Shown: piece by piece, positions 10,486 to 22,989 of the stretch
Position numbering within the stretch: position 1 is the first letter of the stretch
Layout of the letters: every line of letters starts with the position of its first letter
The notes under the pieces: model-generated
Seen by the model: the letters and a program-made list of their open reading frames with translations, nothing else
Told to the model about the DNA's origin: nothing
Databases searched by the model: none
Made by a program: the position numbers and the translations under genes
NCBI RefSeq assembly: GCF_000003815.2
Contig: NC_049995.1
Coordinates: 17,971,693-18,026,024 of the forward strand
Source of the DNA: Branchiostoma floridae
Taxonomy: Eukaryota; Chordata; Leptocardii; Amphioxiformes; Branchiostomatidae
Length of the DNA stretch: 54,332 bases
Direction: 5' to 3'

Positions 10486-10627
10486 GTTACCATGGCAACA
10501 TCGTCTCCACACCTCACGTACAGATCCTCTCTCACTGCTCAGACAGTCCTGATAACCGGTGTCATGGTAACGCCGTCCCTACATCTCATCGCTCTCCGAA
10601 TCCCCCGATAACCGTTACCATGGTAAC
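10486..10627. promoter_or_regulatory. Cluster of palindromic X-boxes (RFX-type motif)
   Basis: GTTACCATGGCAAC at 10486-10499, GGTGTCATGGTAAC at 10558-10571 and the perfect palindrome GTTACCATGGTAAC at 10614-10627. These match the RFX X-box consensus. Binding is inferred. Confidence 0.45.
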
Positions 10628-11134
10628 GTCGTCTCCACGCTTCCACCTCATCAGTCCCGATACCTGTCCCGATAGCGGAGGTCACGTGGAGGTCATCTGA
10701 AGGTCACCCGGTCATCCCGGAGACACCCTGCCCCCCGCTATCTCCACCCTGCTCGTGTTCCTTAAGATAACGGAGACGTCTTCTGTCAGCACCTTAAAGT
10801 CCCTGCTGCTGCTCAAGAGTCAAGGAACCATCTTAAAGCAGATGTGAGGAGGGAAGGTCGGACAGTCTCCAACTTTTCTCGATCTTACAGCAGTCAGACA
10901 GTCGACCGTCTCATAATGGTGTTTTTGTTTGTGTATGAATTGAATGTGGTTGTGTTGATAAAGAAGACATTATTCATTCGAGAACATTGTCGACCACTTG
11001 AAACCTTGGAATCTTATAGCAGGAAGTATGTTGTTTCCTCTCTTCATGTGTTTTATTACACTGTTGCAATAAATTATATAAGAATAAAAACAAAGTCTTC
11101 ATCTAGCCCGCCTTTCAGCTCTGTGTATCTCCCT

Positions 11135-11625
11135 GCCTTGATTACATACATGTCATGTAAGTTACCAGCATACATACGTCGGATGTTCACCTACTGCAGG
11201 GACAGATCAGTCAGGACCACCAGACGTAGTGCTTCCGACCTTCTAGTAGTACCTAAGCCAGTGAGAGAGGTCTACAGACGATCACTAGCTTACTCTGGTT
11301 CACTTCTCTGGAATTCACTCGTACCGGAAGCCAGAGCTGCAACCTCAATCTCTAGTTTCAAAAGACAAGTGACACGGTAGCGATCCACGAACGTGTATGG
11401 AATCAAGGAGCTAATGATTGTCATTTGTTTTCATTATTATTATTCTTTCATTTATGTATGTATGTATTTAGAATTCCTTTATTTTCTGTATGATCAATAG
11501 AAATTTTGTGTCAATATGTATATGATTAGTTGACCCCTCACCTCCTCCATGTAAGCTCGACCTCCACGAAAAGCGGCCTAGTAGGCCGATGGAGTATCTA
11601 TCGAGTTAAAATAAAGGCACAAATA
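11135..11625 (+). mobile_element. LINE fragment: reverse-transcriptase C-terminus and 3' UTR
   Basis: The frame to 11380 reads KLPAYIRRMFTYCRDRSVR, then SLAYSGSLLWNSLVPEARAA and SISSFKRQV, the typical 'SFSYSGPLLWNSLP..R...S..SFK' end of LINE ORF2 proteins. The catalytic RT domain is absent, so this is a 5'-truncated dead copy. The 3' part ends with aataaaggcac near 11615. Confidence 0.7.
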
Positions 11626-11836
11626 AACATGTCATGTTCTACAGACAAAGGCTGATAGTCTTATTACATGCCCGTCTTCGTCTACCTCCCTCCGTATGCT
11701 GACATATCGAGACCAATGATTCGTCTGCCACGGTATGTTTAGCGCTATTTGTTTTCAAAGTCTGCCTTGTTCTCCACCCCCACCCCCTCCCCCATGTCAA
11801 GCCCGTCCCCAGCCCTGTGGACTCCCCACCTGATGA

Positions 11837-11936
11837 NNNNNNNNNNNNNNNNNNNNNNNNNNNNNNNNNNNNNNNNNNNNNNNNNNNNNNNNNNNNNNNN
11901 NNNNNNNNNNNNNNNNNNNNNNNNNNNNNNNNNNNN
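11837..11936. other. Assembly gap (100 N)
   Basis: Exactly 100 N, the conventional size for a gap of unknown length. ORFs crossing it are not real. Confidence 0.99.
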
Positions 11937-12149
11937 CTGCTACAAGTGATATTAAAAAACGATTAGGGCGATTAACAAGGAGGTGCGAATTTCCTTCCTG
12001 CCGTGGACGGCTAATAAACTGCACTGTAAACTGAGTTGTAAAATGCTTGCAGCCGACATGCGAATTGCCTCTCACGGAGTTGTGAATTATTCCTAACGTA
12101 TGTGTTAATAGGGCAGATGAATGGCTAATCGCTTTTTAATATTACTTTG

Positions 12150-12278
12150 TAGCAGCGTTTCCATGCAGGCTCTACATGGCCGCCTGTCAGAAAAAGCCAG
12201 CAATCAGCGACCCAGTACAAAAAGAAATGGCCAGCAAAAGTGCCCAAAAAGGCCATAGAGAGCCTGCTATGGAGGCTA
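12150..12278. mobile_element. MITE family D, copy 1 (degraded)
   Basis: Ends resemble TAGC..CCATGCAGGCTCT and AGAGCCTGCTATGGAGGCTA, with cagcaa/gccagcaa arms. Better copies lie at 36583-36701 and 45988-46206. Confidence 0.55.
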
Positions 12279-12644
12279 CCTTGCGATGGCTTGCGCCTTT
12301 GGCGCTCAGGACGACATGGCGAAAATGTTGGGGCCGTGGGTCGTCGCCCCAAAAAGAACTTTTCTATCTCATAAAATTTCATTTAATTCAACTTCGTCGG
12401 CCAGCAAAATTTGTCATTCAAAATGCGGGAAATGGAGTTTCAGACGGTCCAGATTTTAAAATTTCCCCGGACTTATTTTGCAATGTCTCGAGCCTTCCGA
12501 GCTAGAAATGGTAAAAATGTGTCGGGATGGAGGTCAGAGCTACAACCATGTGTGATTTTGATGAAAATGTCATTAGTCTGTCTTCAAAATTTGCCAAAAA
12601 ATGCAGAAAATAGCATTTCAGAGGATCATGATTTTAAAAAATTT

Positions 12645-12740
12645 CCCTGAATTTACCGTTAAGCGTTAGCGGGCCTCCTGAATTCACCGTTAAACGTTAC
12701 GGAGCCTCCCAAATTCACCGTTAAGCGTTACCAAGACCCC
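12645..12740 (+). repeat. Short tandem repeat, three ~33-bp units
   Basis: Three copies of aatt.accgttaa.cgtta followed by gcctcc-like spacers. Confidence 0.7.
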
Positions 12741-12954
12741 CCCCCCCATTCAGACCCTCTTAAAAGACATTTTCATTTGAGCCCCAGGGGAGGTCATGAA
12801 ACTGCAGCCGACGCACAGGCAGTAGCGGCAAGAGTATCAAGGCACAAATTCACGCTGGCCGAATAAACATCGTAATTCAACGTATACTGTCTAAAAACTT
12901 ATGAAATACAATGAGGCTTTTACACCAAAACCCTGACTGATGCCTGACTGGTTT

Positions 12955-13145
12955 TAAGTCCATGTCCTGCTGTATCATTGTCTCTAGTCTATTGTTATTA
13001 AGACGTTATTCCCTGTTTATTTATCTATGATTATCATTTCCCTTCTTTGTTAAGTATGTTTATGTATACCACTACTACCTTACCCTGTATGCAATTAGCC
13101 CTCGGGCATGAATTTGCAATAAAGATTATTATTATTAATAATTGT
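12955..13145 (+). mobile_element. LINE 3' UTR/tail, type 1
   Basis: Ends with gcaattagccctcgggcat, then ttgcaataaag and an (att)n tail. Same family as the tail at 2415-2472. Confidence 0.6.
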
Positions 13146-13844
13146 TATTGTGCATGTAACTTCTGAATGAAGTACCAAGAGTGTTGTTCTAAGATGTTGA
13201 TTTAGTTTAACAAAGATTGCCAGATACAATCGTTGTATAACCTGTACGTAAGGCCTGGAAAGGACCACCGTTGTTTTACCTGTACCTGTACGTTTTGCCA
13301 GGCGTAGGCGAGGGCCATATCAAGACGTCACGATGACGTCCTTGACTCGAGCACCGATGTTTAACCTGTTCCGTTGTTGTTGTCGATACCTGCGGGGTAA
13401 CCGTCCCCCGGCCCTGGAATCTGAATCGCCGTGAAAAGTGATATCAAATATTTGACGGATCAGCGCGACCCAAACCTGCCGAGAGGTCCTCACCTTATCT
13501 ACTACCCACACCGCCGGCAAACAGCAGGTCATTATAGCTGTTTAACAACGGGGAGGGGCGGCTACCTCATCAAGGGTGCTGCGGACTTCATCATGTGATA
13601 ACACTCAATATTACTGCAGTTATGGAAGAGTCTTCAGATAAAGACTACATCATTTGATAACACTCAATATTACTGGATTTATGGAAGGATCTTCAGATAA
13701 AGGAAATAAAATAAACGTCAGGAATGTCAGTGGCGACCTCCTGTACGTTTTAAGCAAGTTGTTCACGTTCTTATAATTAAACTGTCCGTCCTATGTGTGA
13801 TAGTGGGGTGTCATGCGTCATCGACTGACCTGTCAAACTGGTCC

Positions 13845-14020
13845 GGACCTTTTAGCCTAACGGTTAGCGCGTTGGCTTCATGAGCTGGCTGGTCAGGGTT
13901 CGAATCCCAGGAGCCAGAAACTTGCCTCATGTTCTCATCTTGACTATAAAAAACAGCAAATAACAGCATGCGTGTGTAGAGAGGGTATAAGACAAAGTTC
14001 ATCCGCCCTAACGCCATCCA
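13845..14020 (+). mobile_element. tRNA-related SINE, probable
   Basis: Contains tagcctaacggttagcgcg (box A-like) and cagggttcgaatcccagg (box B, T-arm) at the spacing of a tRNA, followed by an unrelated ~100-bp body. The anticodon arm is irregular, so I do not call it a functional tRNA. Confidence 0.55.
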
Positions 14021-14149
14021 ATTACTGGCTTTCCTGCGCGCAGGAAACGTTTCAGTGTTGGGTGTCTATGTTTTACTACAGGCATGCGTAGGTTGGTCTG
14101 GAACATTGTGTAAATAAATGATGCTCGGGAGAAAACATACTTTCTACAC

Positions 14150-14152
<3 letters not shown>

Positions 14153-14236
<84 letters not shown>
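14153..14236 (+). repeat. (TA)n-(GA)n compound microsatellite
   Basis: About 20 TA units run directly into about 20 GA units. Confidence 0.95.
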
Positions 14237-14240
<4 letters not shown>

Positions 14241-17200
14241 AGAACTCAGATGTTATGTTTAACTGATACCTTTTCGTTGTTTTACTGTGTTTCTACATCA
14301 CCATAAAAAGCTAAAAAGAGTTGCATAGTCCTTTCGTAGGGGGCGTGAGATGACGGCCCTGTGTATGAGGTACGCCGAGCTTTGTGGAGTCTGCACGTAT
14401 AAGAACCCAGCACACGTATCGGGTAGGTTTGACCCGGCATGTTTGGATAAAATTCCCGAGTCGCGAAAAATGGTTCTCATTCTGAAGTTCGATAAATTTT
14501 CATACTAGTTATACGAAACTTTCCGTAATTGTCTGAATGCGATGGCAGGGTCGGCTCAGCTCGGACATGTTGTAAAGAATTGCATTGGTCTTTCGGAAGG
14601 GACGTGATATGGGGGTCCCGTGTTGGAGGAGGTGCCATGAGCATGTAAAACAGCCTCACTACTCAGATTGGGTACCTACTGGCTGAAATAATACACAAAA
14701 CTGAATGAAATAAAGTCATTACAAAGACCGTGAGCTCCCTGGTTATTCAGCGTTCCGCATTATATATTTCTTTACACAAACATTTCTAGCTTTCGTTTCC
14801 ACACACAGCCTGGCCGGCTACTGTCAGGGAATTAGCCTAAAACACGGGCCGGAGACGTATATGTACCACTTCTTCCTGACAAAAAATAGTCATTCTCAGT
14901 CTTCGGGTCGATCTCTTTGGCGAAACTTTCCTAGCTAATCGTCTGAATAAAGTCATTACAGAGGCCGTGATCCCGGGTTATTCAGCGTTCCGTGTTTCCT
15001 CCACGCTGATTTTCGCGCCCCGATCAATTAGGTCTGGATTAGGTGTGAGTCGGCTCGTCAGGGCCCACTTCCTGCCGACTGCACGCACACTACCAGCCGC
15101 CTGATACTCCGGGTCTTCCCGCCAATCTACCCGCACGCACATGTCGTCTGCACGGCCGTCTTCCCGCCAATTTCTCCGCACGCAAGTGTCGTCTGCGCGA
15201 CCCGTGAGAAGTGTTCTGACGGGTTTCTGACGGGCGCTCTGCAGACTTGGACTCATTTCAACTCATTAACGTTACGCAATTCAGCTGCGACTTCTGAAGA
15301 ACAAACTGACGACACAGTAAGTCTAGTTTACATCATTTTCTCTGAGTGTTGTGTACTTCTTAACGGAGCTGGAGTTCCTTCTTGTGTTTTTCTTAGAGTG
15401 ACCCTTAGATGCACCCTGGTTACGCGCCTGGGCTATAACTTTTCTTGTAATTTACAACTGGCCCAATTCTGCTGCGTTTTTCGTCTCAGATCACCAGACG
15501 AAGTAGGTCACGTTTTCTCAGTTATCTATATTTCTTAGAACCAGTAATTAAGACAAACTATTGTTTCCGCCGTGTCCTTGAAGTGACCCCTGGATGCACC
15601 CTAGTTACGCGTCTCACTCAGCTTTGACGCTTTCGTCTAATCTACACCCGGCTCAAAGTTGGCACCGCAAGTCAAGCTTCTCACATTCTGTATGTCTTAG
15701 ACGCCACTTTTCGAGATAAGTGTTTCTCCTCCTTCCTCCTTGAGTGACCCTCAGATGCACCCCGGTCACGCCAAGACGTGTGCTTCTGGAAGCCTCCCGG
15801 TGACCTTCCCGTGACCTCTACTTCACCCCCCTCCCCCATTCATCACAGTCATGACGTTCCTCACCCCACCTCGGCTTGACAGTAGCCAAACACCCGCCTG
15901 ACACCCCTTCCTGACGCGCGGGCCCGGCCAGGCCCAGCTTTGTTACATTTCTCCGTCCCTTCCCGGTTGCCGGGTTGTCTGTAAGAGCGGCGCTCACCCC
16001 CTCTCCATCCGCGGGCACAGCTCAAACACTTGAGGACCAGCCCGGCCCGATCTCCCCGCTTTAATTACACCTTCGGGAACCCGCGCAAACAGCCGCATTC
16101 AGCGCCACGAGAAACGGTCAATAAAAAGCGCGAGTATCGGTCTATTCGGTACAGCAGTGTTTGCTCTCTCGTGTCGTCCCACCGTATTATCGCTTCTTGA
16201 TTGACATTTCGCCAGGCGATTCTGTCGTCCTAACCTCGACTCGTACTTTTGCAAACGCAGCCACAGAATGGACTAAAGAACGGGGTGGTCCCAAACTGTT
16301 ATCCTTAAAGACTATATTGAAGAAAAACAACTTCCTGAAGTAGCTACAGATCGCACGTCTTGTGTGCGCAGTCCTAAGTGTCGCTGACGTTTTAAGTAAT
16401 CTGTTGTAAGTAGTTTTGTTGGCGCGCTGACGCAGCGGTCCTGCCGACAGGTCTGCTTGCGGAGCTGCCAACCCGTCAGTAGCGCTTCTCGGGCTCTATT
16501 TGTTCAACAAACTGCCGCTAATATACCCCGACGTCTAGTGCGAAATGTACGCACACAACAACAGGTACCTCCGGGTCCAACAGGCCTACCTATAGGGGTA
16601 TAAATAGTGAAATTTCTCAAAAAATAGGGAGAATAATACTCTACTTTACTCTACTCAGTTAAATGTCCAGGTCGAGGAGAGCCGTCCATGGGAATGGTAA
16701 CATTTCCACGGTAGCCAAACTCCCCAGGCAAATTTTCTCTCCGGCTATAGCCATCGTAGGTAGTCTGGTAGAAACTGGCCTGTCAGTGTAAAAAGTCGGC
16801 AAAAATTGGGTGAATACTTTTGAAGTTGGCCTGGAAAATTAGTCCGTAGGAAGGGTAACATTTCTAAATGATACATTACGTTACGTTACGCTACGTTACG
16901 CTACAAAGTTATCTTCTCCCACCAGCCAGGTTGGTAGAGCCTAGCCTGCCAGTCGCCCTGCTGACGATCTGAAGTTCACGGCCTGACAAGACGTCAGCTG
17001 TCAGCACCTTAAGGAGCCTTGAGAAGTGGCCGGCGATAACGGGAGGGGTCCTTAAAGTGGCCATCCATCTTGAGCTGTTTGTGCCTGCCACTGTGCTGGC
17101 GCGGAGGACGTTACATTGTAACTAATCATTAGTTCAAGAAGTTAATAATAAATAAACTGTCAACACTTCGGCCTACCAGCTGGGCTGCGTCTCCTTGAAG

Positions 17201-17458
17201 GAGATTAATCTTACGTCTTGGGCGTGTCGGGAGGAGCGAGGAGGACACGCATTCTTCTCGGAAAGTCGTCGTGAGGAGGCAGCAGTCCTGTCGTGTCCTT
17301 CTCTCTCGGTGAGCGGCACAGCCCGGCCCGAGTCTCGTGTGGGGAAGTTATCGCTTCAATCCTGCCTCTCGTGCTCTCAGCTCCGGTTGTCTCCGCGCCC
17401 TTAAGGAACGTTTCCTCGTCTTTAAGAAACCGGCTGAGTAAAACTTGGTTCTGACAAG
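14237..17458. other. Region upstream of Osr A: candidate promoter/5' UTR, no coding signal
   Basis: Unique-looking, moderately GC-rich from about 15000. A TATAAATAG box at 16599-16607 is the only core-promoter element I can point to; it lies ~860 bp before the candidate start codon. No reliable ORFs. Confidence 0.3.
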
Positions 17459-17522
17459 ATGCCGAAGATTTTCCTGATCAAGCAGCGGTCTGAGGAGGCG
17501 GCGCAAGTCTCAGACCAACACG
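17459..17522 (+). CDS. Osr: Osr A candidate coding exon 1, SNAG-type N-terminus
   Basis: ATG in a good context (gacaagATG) encodes [11 protein letters not shown] and ten more residues, then a donor CACG|GTGAGA in phase 1. Phase 1 fits the acceptors of exon 2 in both Osr A (26163) and Osr B (48831). The peptide resembles the SNAG repressor motif of OVO/OVOL, Snail and GFI1 proteins. Vertebrate OSR proteins do not start this way, so an orphan Ovo-type exon is the alternative. No other zinc-finger gene is seen between here and 26163. Confidence 0.55.
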
Positions 17523-20500
17523 GTGAGACTTCTGATGTTCTTTTCTTTTCTTTTCTAGAACTTGCAGCAAGTTTCCAAACTCCAGGCGAAAATTCTCTGA
17601 ACTTGAGTTGTGGGAAAATACAAGACGGACAGTTACTAGTAGTATTTCATGTCAAGATTCTCTTTAATGCACCATATTGTCTTGTACATCTTTTTTTTAT
17701 GTTGGTGGACTAAAATACTTTTGACTTTGGAAAAGAACAGCATCGGAAATCGTCAGTACCGATATCTATAGGGGTTGGTGATTCTAACGGTTAAAGCATT
17801 CTAACCTACACAAAGTAGAGACGGCCCTAATCTAATTCCAATTCTAGGTCACTTCAATCTTTTGATAGATAAAAAAGATTAAATTATTGTCATGTGTATC
17901 GAACAGCGGATTTTGTTTTTAGAACTAACGAAAAACAACACAGAACTATAGGTGCCAAATAGCCGAATAGCATTCTACTATTCGTGTTAGACATCATTGC
18001 TATGTGGGTACAGAAGCTTTAAGTTCAGCACGAGAGATAACCACAACTAAAAAGATGATGAGAAGTGTTAATTACGAAAACAACATTGTATGAATCAATT
18101 AATCCGAAACTCTGTGCTGAAAAAAGCAGACATCTACATTTGTTACACTCTTCACTCTAGCATTCGTGCGCGCGAGCGTTCTAACGTAGAGAGCATGGAG
18201 ACGCGTATCGACTACCTACCGGACAAAATGCATTTCATTGATGTAGATGTCAAGGGAATATAGTAGTGCAAGCGCAAATGGCCACTCCTAATTTTAAACC
18301 AGAACGGTATCTTCGAGGCCTACCCTTTTCGACGAAACGTCGTCGTTAAAACCGCATTGGCAGTCTCCTACCGGAGCGAGTTCTGGTCGCGCACGGCAGC
18401 CCCGAGGACCTCCACCGCTGAACGTAGCAGAAAAAACAATATTTTTTTTGCCTGCTCATCCGATGCTTTCAGCTGTGGAGATTGTTGTATTTTCAAAACC
18501 TTTTTAGCTTTTGAAAAAAAAGTAGGCAAGGAGGAATAAGGAGTATTGGGAGCTAAGGTAAACTATTGGTAAAACATCTTTTTTTACCTATTTCTTTCCG
18601 GTCAATTCAGACCAATCCTTTTCTTTATCATGTAACGTCCTATATACTCGTAAATATCGAAATGTAGCATCGCAAATGTACCAGACGGCAGCTGGGTCAT
18701 GGCGCGCGTCGATTTCTGAAACCCTGATCTCACTACAAGGCTTACTACACACTGAGGCCGTCTGTGGTGAAACAAACTTCACTTTCTAATACTTTTAGAC
18801 AAGAACAACGAAATTGGAAATGCCTCAGACCAGGTTTGATGGAACTGATTTTGTATAGCGACTGCTATTTCTTCTTTTCATTCATGCTGGAATGACAGAA
18901 ATATGTTTCTTTGGCTATACCGCTACCAGCAGTTGACTGGTTTGTAAATCATACATACCGGTAGTTTGTACGTTATTCTTGTAGACTGTTTTTCTTACTA
19001 TACCTCAGATTTCAGTTTTGTGACACAAGCTGCCTAGTTCATATCGCTTTTTTTAGCTCTGTTTCCTTTCAGTTTTTATTCATCATACACAATTTTCAGT
19101 ACTAGTGAAATCATTAGTCATTTAGGACCCTTGTCAGCAGTCTCTGTCAGAACCATTTGATGGCAATCTGTTGAATAGGGAAAAAAGGAGTTTCATTTGC
19201 CCACTGAAAGGTTCTACACCGCCCTCTGGTTTCTCCAATTCCCACTATAACCAGCAAAGAAAGACCACACTGTATACAGGATCAAAAACGAAGTAGCTTG
19301 CATTTTGCACATCTAGTATTCAACAACTACAGCAAATACGCACCAACGCTAGTGTTACAACATAGCGTTTTGTGGAAGCCAGTAGAAGTGAGAGAATTAA
19401 GAAAAATGCCCAGAAGGGTTCTGTGTTAAGTGTGTATGGAGAACGTTACAGCATAAACCCGTGTTTCCAGGCACGAGACCACACACAGTAGCGGGGCTCC
19501 CCTGCCCTGCCGCCCGGCCATGTGGCGGGGGCTGGCCCGATAACTACCAGGTATATATCTGATATCGCGCTAATAACTACCAGTTATACACGTCATCGTC
19601 TCAAGTTCAAAGCGTTACCATGGCAACTGAACGGTGTTTATGTCGTCTGAATGGTTTCATATTCGCCTTTATCAGTTCCAATCGGCCGTAACTAGAGTCT
19701 TAAAGAACCTTGTTGTCTTTTTCGTTTCTCAGCGTTGTCTAAATCCAACCATAAAACGGGAGCTGATCTAAGATTCCGTTCTGGCGTCTGGAGTTTGGAT
19801 TAAGAAACAGTAGACATCTTAAGATTTCTCCAGACGTCTTTAGTTCGGCCTCAAATGATAAGGGAAAAACTACTGAGTTTTTTTGTAAAACTAGTATCTC
19901 AAGACAACTGAGACTCTAACGATAAAAGGAAAGTGTACACGTTTTAACAAAAGCTCAAAGCAAGAAATTTGTCGACTTCCTGATTTTTGCTGTGGAATCC
20001 GACGATAAAACAGAAGCCTCTATAGGATTCCTAAAAGTCGCTGGTGGTCCACGTAGACTAAATAATGAAACAGAAGTTACAGCCAGACGTGTTGAGGATG
20101 GGCTAAGGAACCGAGAAATCCAAAGTAATAACACTTTCTCTTGAATCAGAAATTAGGCATTACTTTCGGAGGATCTAGGATGACACTAAGCAAGAAGCCG
20201 AAGTAAAATTTTGAATAAAAGTTTGTGACGGTAATTGACACTATAAAACTGTTACCGTACACAAAGTTAAGCTCTTACTGTCCATCTTTCGATCAGCTTT
20301 CTGATTTCTTCTAGCCTTGATCATGTCAGGCTGTTTCCATGACCTGCACTGGACAACTCCTAGATCCTCGGGTCAGGGGTACCATGCTCCCAGAGAAATT
20401 TTACCGAACGTCCCTGGTGAAGACCATGATTCAAAGGGGCCTGGAAACCAGACCAGACTCCGGCTGAACTAAATAATATCCATCAGGGTCTAGCTCATGC

Positions 20501-22942
20501 TGTAGAACGTCCTTGGGAGCATGTTGGTCATAGAGCTGAGTAGTTGGGGTGTATAGGCAGTCTGGCATCCAGGATAGGGGTCCTTGTTGGCCCTGGAGCC
20601 GAGGAGCTGGTCTGTGTAGACGCAGGCTATGATTCTTCTCATGTTCAATTGACCGGGATATTCCCTAACCCTCACTTGAAGACGTATTGTGAAAGCCTAC
20701 ATGTAGTAACATCGCTAAATCATAGAACAAGTTCGCGACGGTTCGAGTCTTTAAAAGACGGCCAGAACTTATGGAAACAGTTTCTCTGACGTTGGATGCC
20801 AAGAAAGGCGGGATTTATAGATCTATTTGATGTCTAACTTGTAACAATTGTCTCTGCTATAAGCTGATAAACAGACTTTTATTGTGAAACGAGTCGTGCC
20901 GCCACGCGCAGCCGAGCCGCGGTTACAGGAAAAACAAACTCCGCTCACTTAGAAACAAACAGCCGGGGCTGCAGGTGTAAATCTTGTACGGAACCCCAGG
21001 TCTAGTGTTACATGGAAGACTCAGGGGTGACAACATTGTAAACACTTGGAATAAGGCAAAAGGCTAGACCCTCACCCATTTAAGCGGTACTTCCATGGGT
21101 ATTGCTCCAATGATCTCACGCTACTTGTCCCTCCACTGTGAGACCCTTTCAGCGCAACACTCGGTTTTCTTCAAACTCATATTGCTATACTGTCCAATTG
21201 CCAGTTTCCAAGTCCTTCTACAGTAACAGTTTTTCCCAGAACAGCCAATCTATGGAATTCTCTCGACGATAACTGTTTCCCTCCTGTCTACAACCTATCA
21301 CCTATCAGCCTTGAAAATGAATATCCACCGCTACCTCCGTGTACAATTATTTCCAACTTCTTACTAAATCTAGTTCATTGCCTTGAAGTGGTCTTTACTT
21401 GCTCGTTAAAAAAAAAAGAAAAACCCTTTACAAGTCGATGTCACCTCCAGAAGACAGGGCGTCACTTTGTCTAGTGTGGTGGGACGAAGCCTGAAAGTGA
21501 TGGTCGGAACATATGGTGTTTAAAATGAACGTTTTTTAGACGAATTCGAAGCGTAGAGTAAGGAGGATTTCGCTACGGCTTGCGTTTTCAGCGAAGCACA
21601 CCGGTTCACCCTATCCTTCTCTATCAGCGGAATTCGGTTCTACAGGTACTTTATCATTTGTCTTGAACAACATGATATTTTTTCTCTCACGTGCAATAAG
21701 ACAACATCTTTATTGATACGTAACCAACACATTTAGAATCAGCATACAAGATGAACAATTTAGAAGAAGAAACCTAGGCCGACCAATTAGATTCTGGAGG
21801 GTGCAAGGTAAAAATTAATGTGAGATCCGACTTTTTGATACATACTGTATTGCAATTAAATAACAATCTTGGCGCGTGTACTACACTGTTGCTTTAACAA
21901 GCTTAAATATTGCAATTAAATGTAGATTATCGGCTAAATTTTCCCGTAAAAGTTCCACCGACTGCCTTCACCTTACTAGAGAACTCTGACCCGCTCTTGT
22001 GTTTGTTGGTATATTTCTAACACATTGACGTGTTCACAAGAGTATTTATCGAGTATTCGCTTCATTGTTCGAGCCATCGAAAAGGTGTCGAAATGAGGAC
22101 TTTGTTGTATCCATTCGCTTGTGTTCACTATCAAAAAGGTCATAATAATATTATTTATTTACTGATTCTCACGACGTAACCGAAATTAAACAAGTTAAGT
22201 TGGGTTTAACTTCTTTTTCTTGAGCAGAGGGGAACGAAAAGCCCCACTTACACTGAACATTGTATAGTAACTTTTTGGATTCTATGATTTTGAATTTGAG
22301 CCCATTGGCTTTATACACTTGCTGGCTTCTAGTTAGCCTTCTTCGCAGACTTCTAGCAGTGATGGATGTATCAACGCTGGAGCCCATGTTGAAATTCGCG
22401 AATCAGAGCTCTCCAAAATAGAAGCCAGCGCATCTAGAATTCTGTGAAGGAGGCCGGGTACTAGGCTATTCTGCTCCCCTGCCCTCTACAATCCTACAAT
22501 CCGCCCGTCCGCTCAGCGGCTCCCAATTTGTCTTCATCACGGAAAGGCTGATAACGAACCCGAACGTGTCCGAACACGGCAGGGTCACCACTGTCATGGC
22601 TGGCCGGCTGGCGGGGGGATTGTGTGTGTGAAGGGGGAAGGGGGTTGCTGATAACGAACCGGAACGTGTCCGAACACGGCGGGGTCAGCAATGGCATGGC
22701 TGGCCGGCTGGCGGGGGGATGTGTGTGTGAAGGGGGTATGTGTGTGTGAAGGGGGTGTGTGTGTGTGAAGGGGGGATGTGTGTGTGTTTGGGGAGGGTGT
22801 GTGTGTGTAATGTGTGATGTGGAAGGGCTGATAACGAACCGGAACGTGGGTCAGCAATGATGGCTGGCTGGCTGGCGGGGGCAGGTGTGTGATGTGCCTA
22901 ACGTTAGGAATCCTGTCCCTCAATTAATTAGTGTATGTGTGT

Positions 22943-22989
<47 letters not shown>

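Noticed and set aside
10320-10700. 126-residue ORF (MNLSSEQNVSNSLEQ...)
   Set aside because: The first ~50 residues look protein-like but the rest runs over X-box repeats; no acceptor, donor or homology recognised, so not called.
10844-11134. Start of the 178-residue ORF as a host gene
   Set aside because: Only the C-terminal part resembles a known family, the LINE ORF2 end; the upstream part is low-complexity and hydrophobic with no support.
11749-12075. ORFs across the N gap
   Set aside because: They contain runs of unknown residues.
13872-13915. Candidate functional tRNA from A/B boxes
   Set aside because: The anticodon stem does not pair properly and no terminator follows; better explained as a SINE head.
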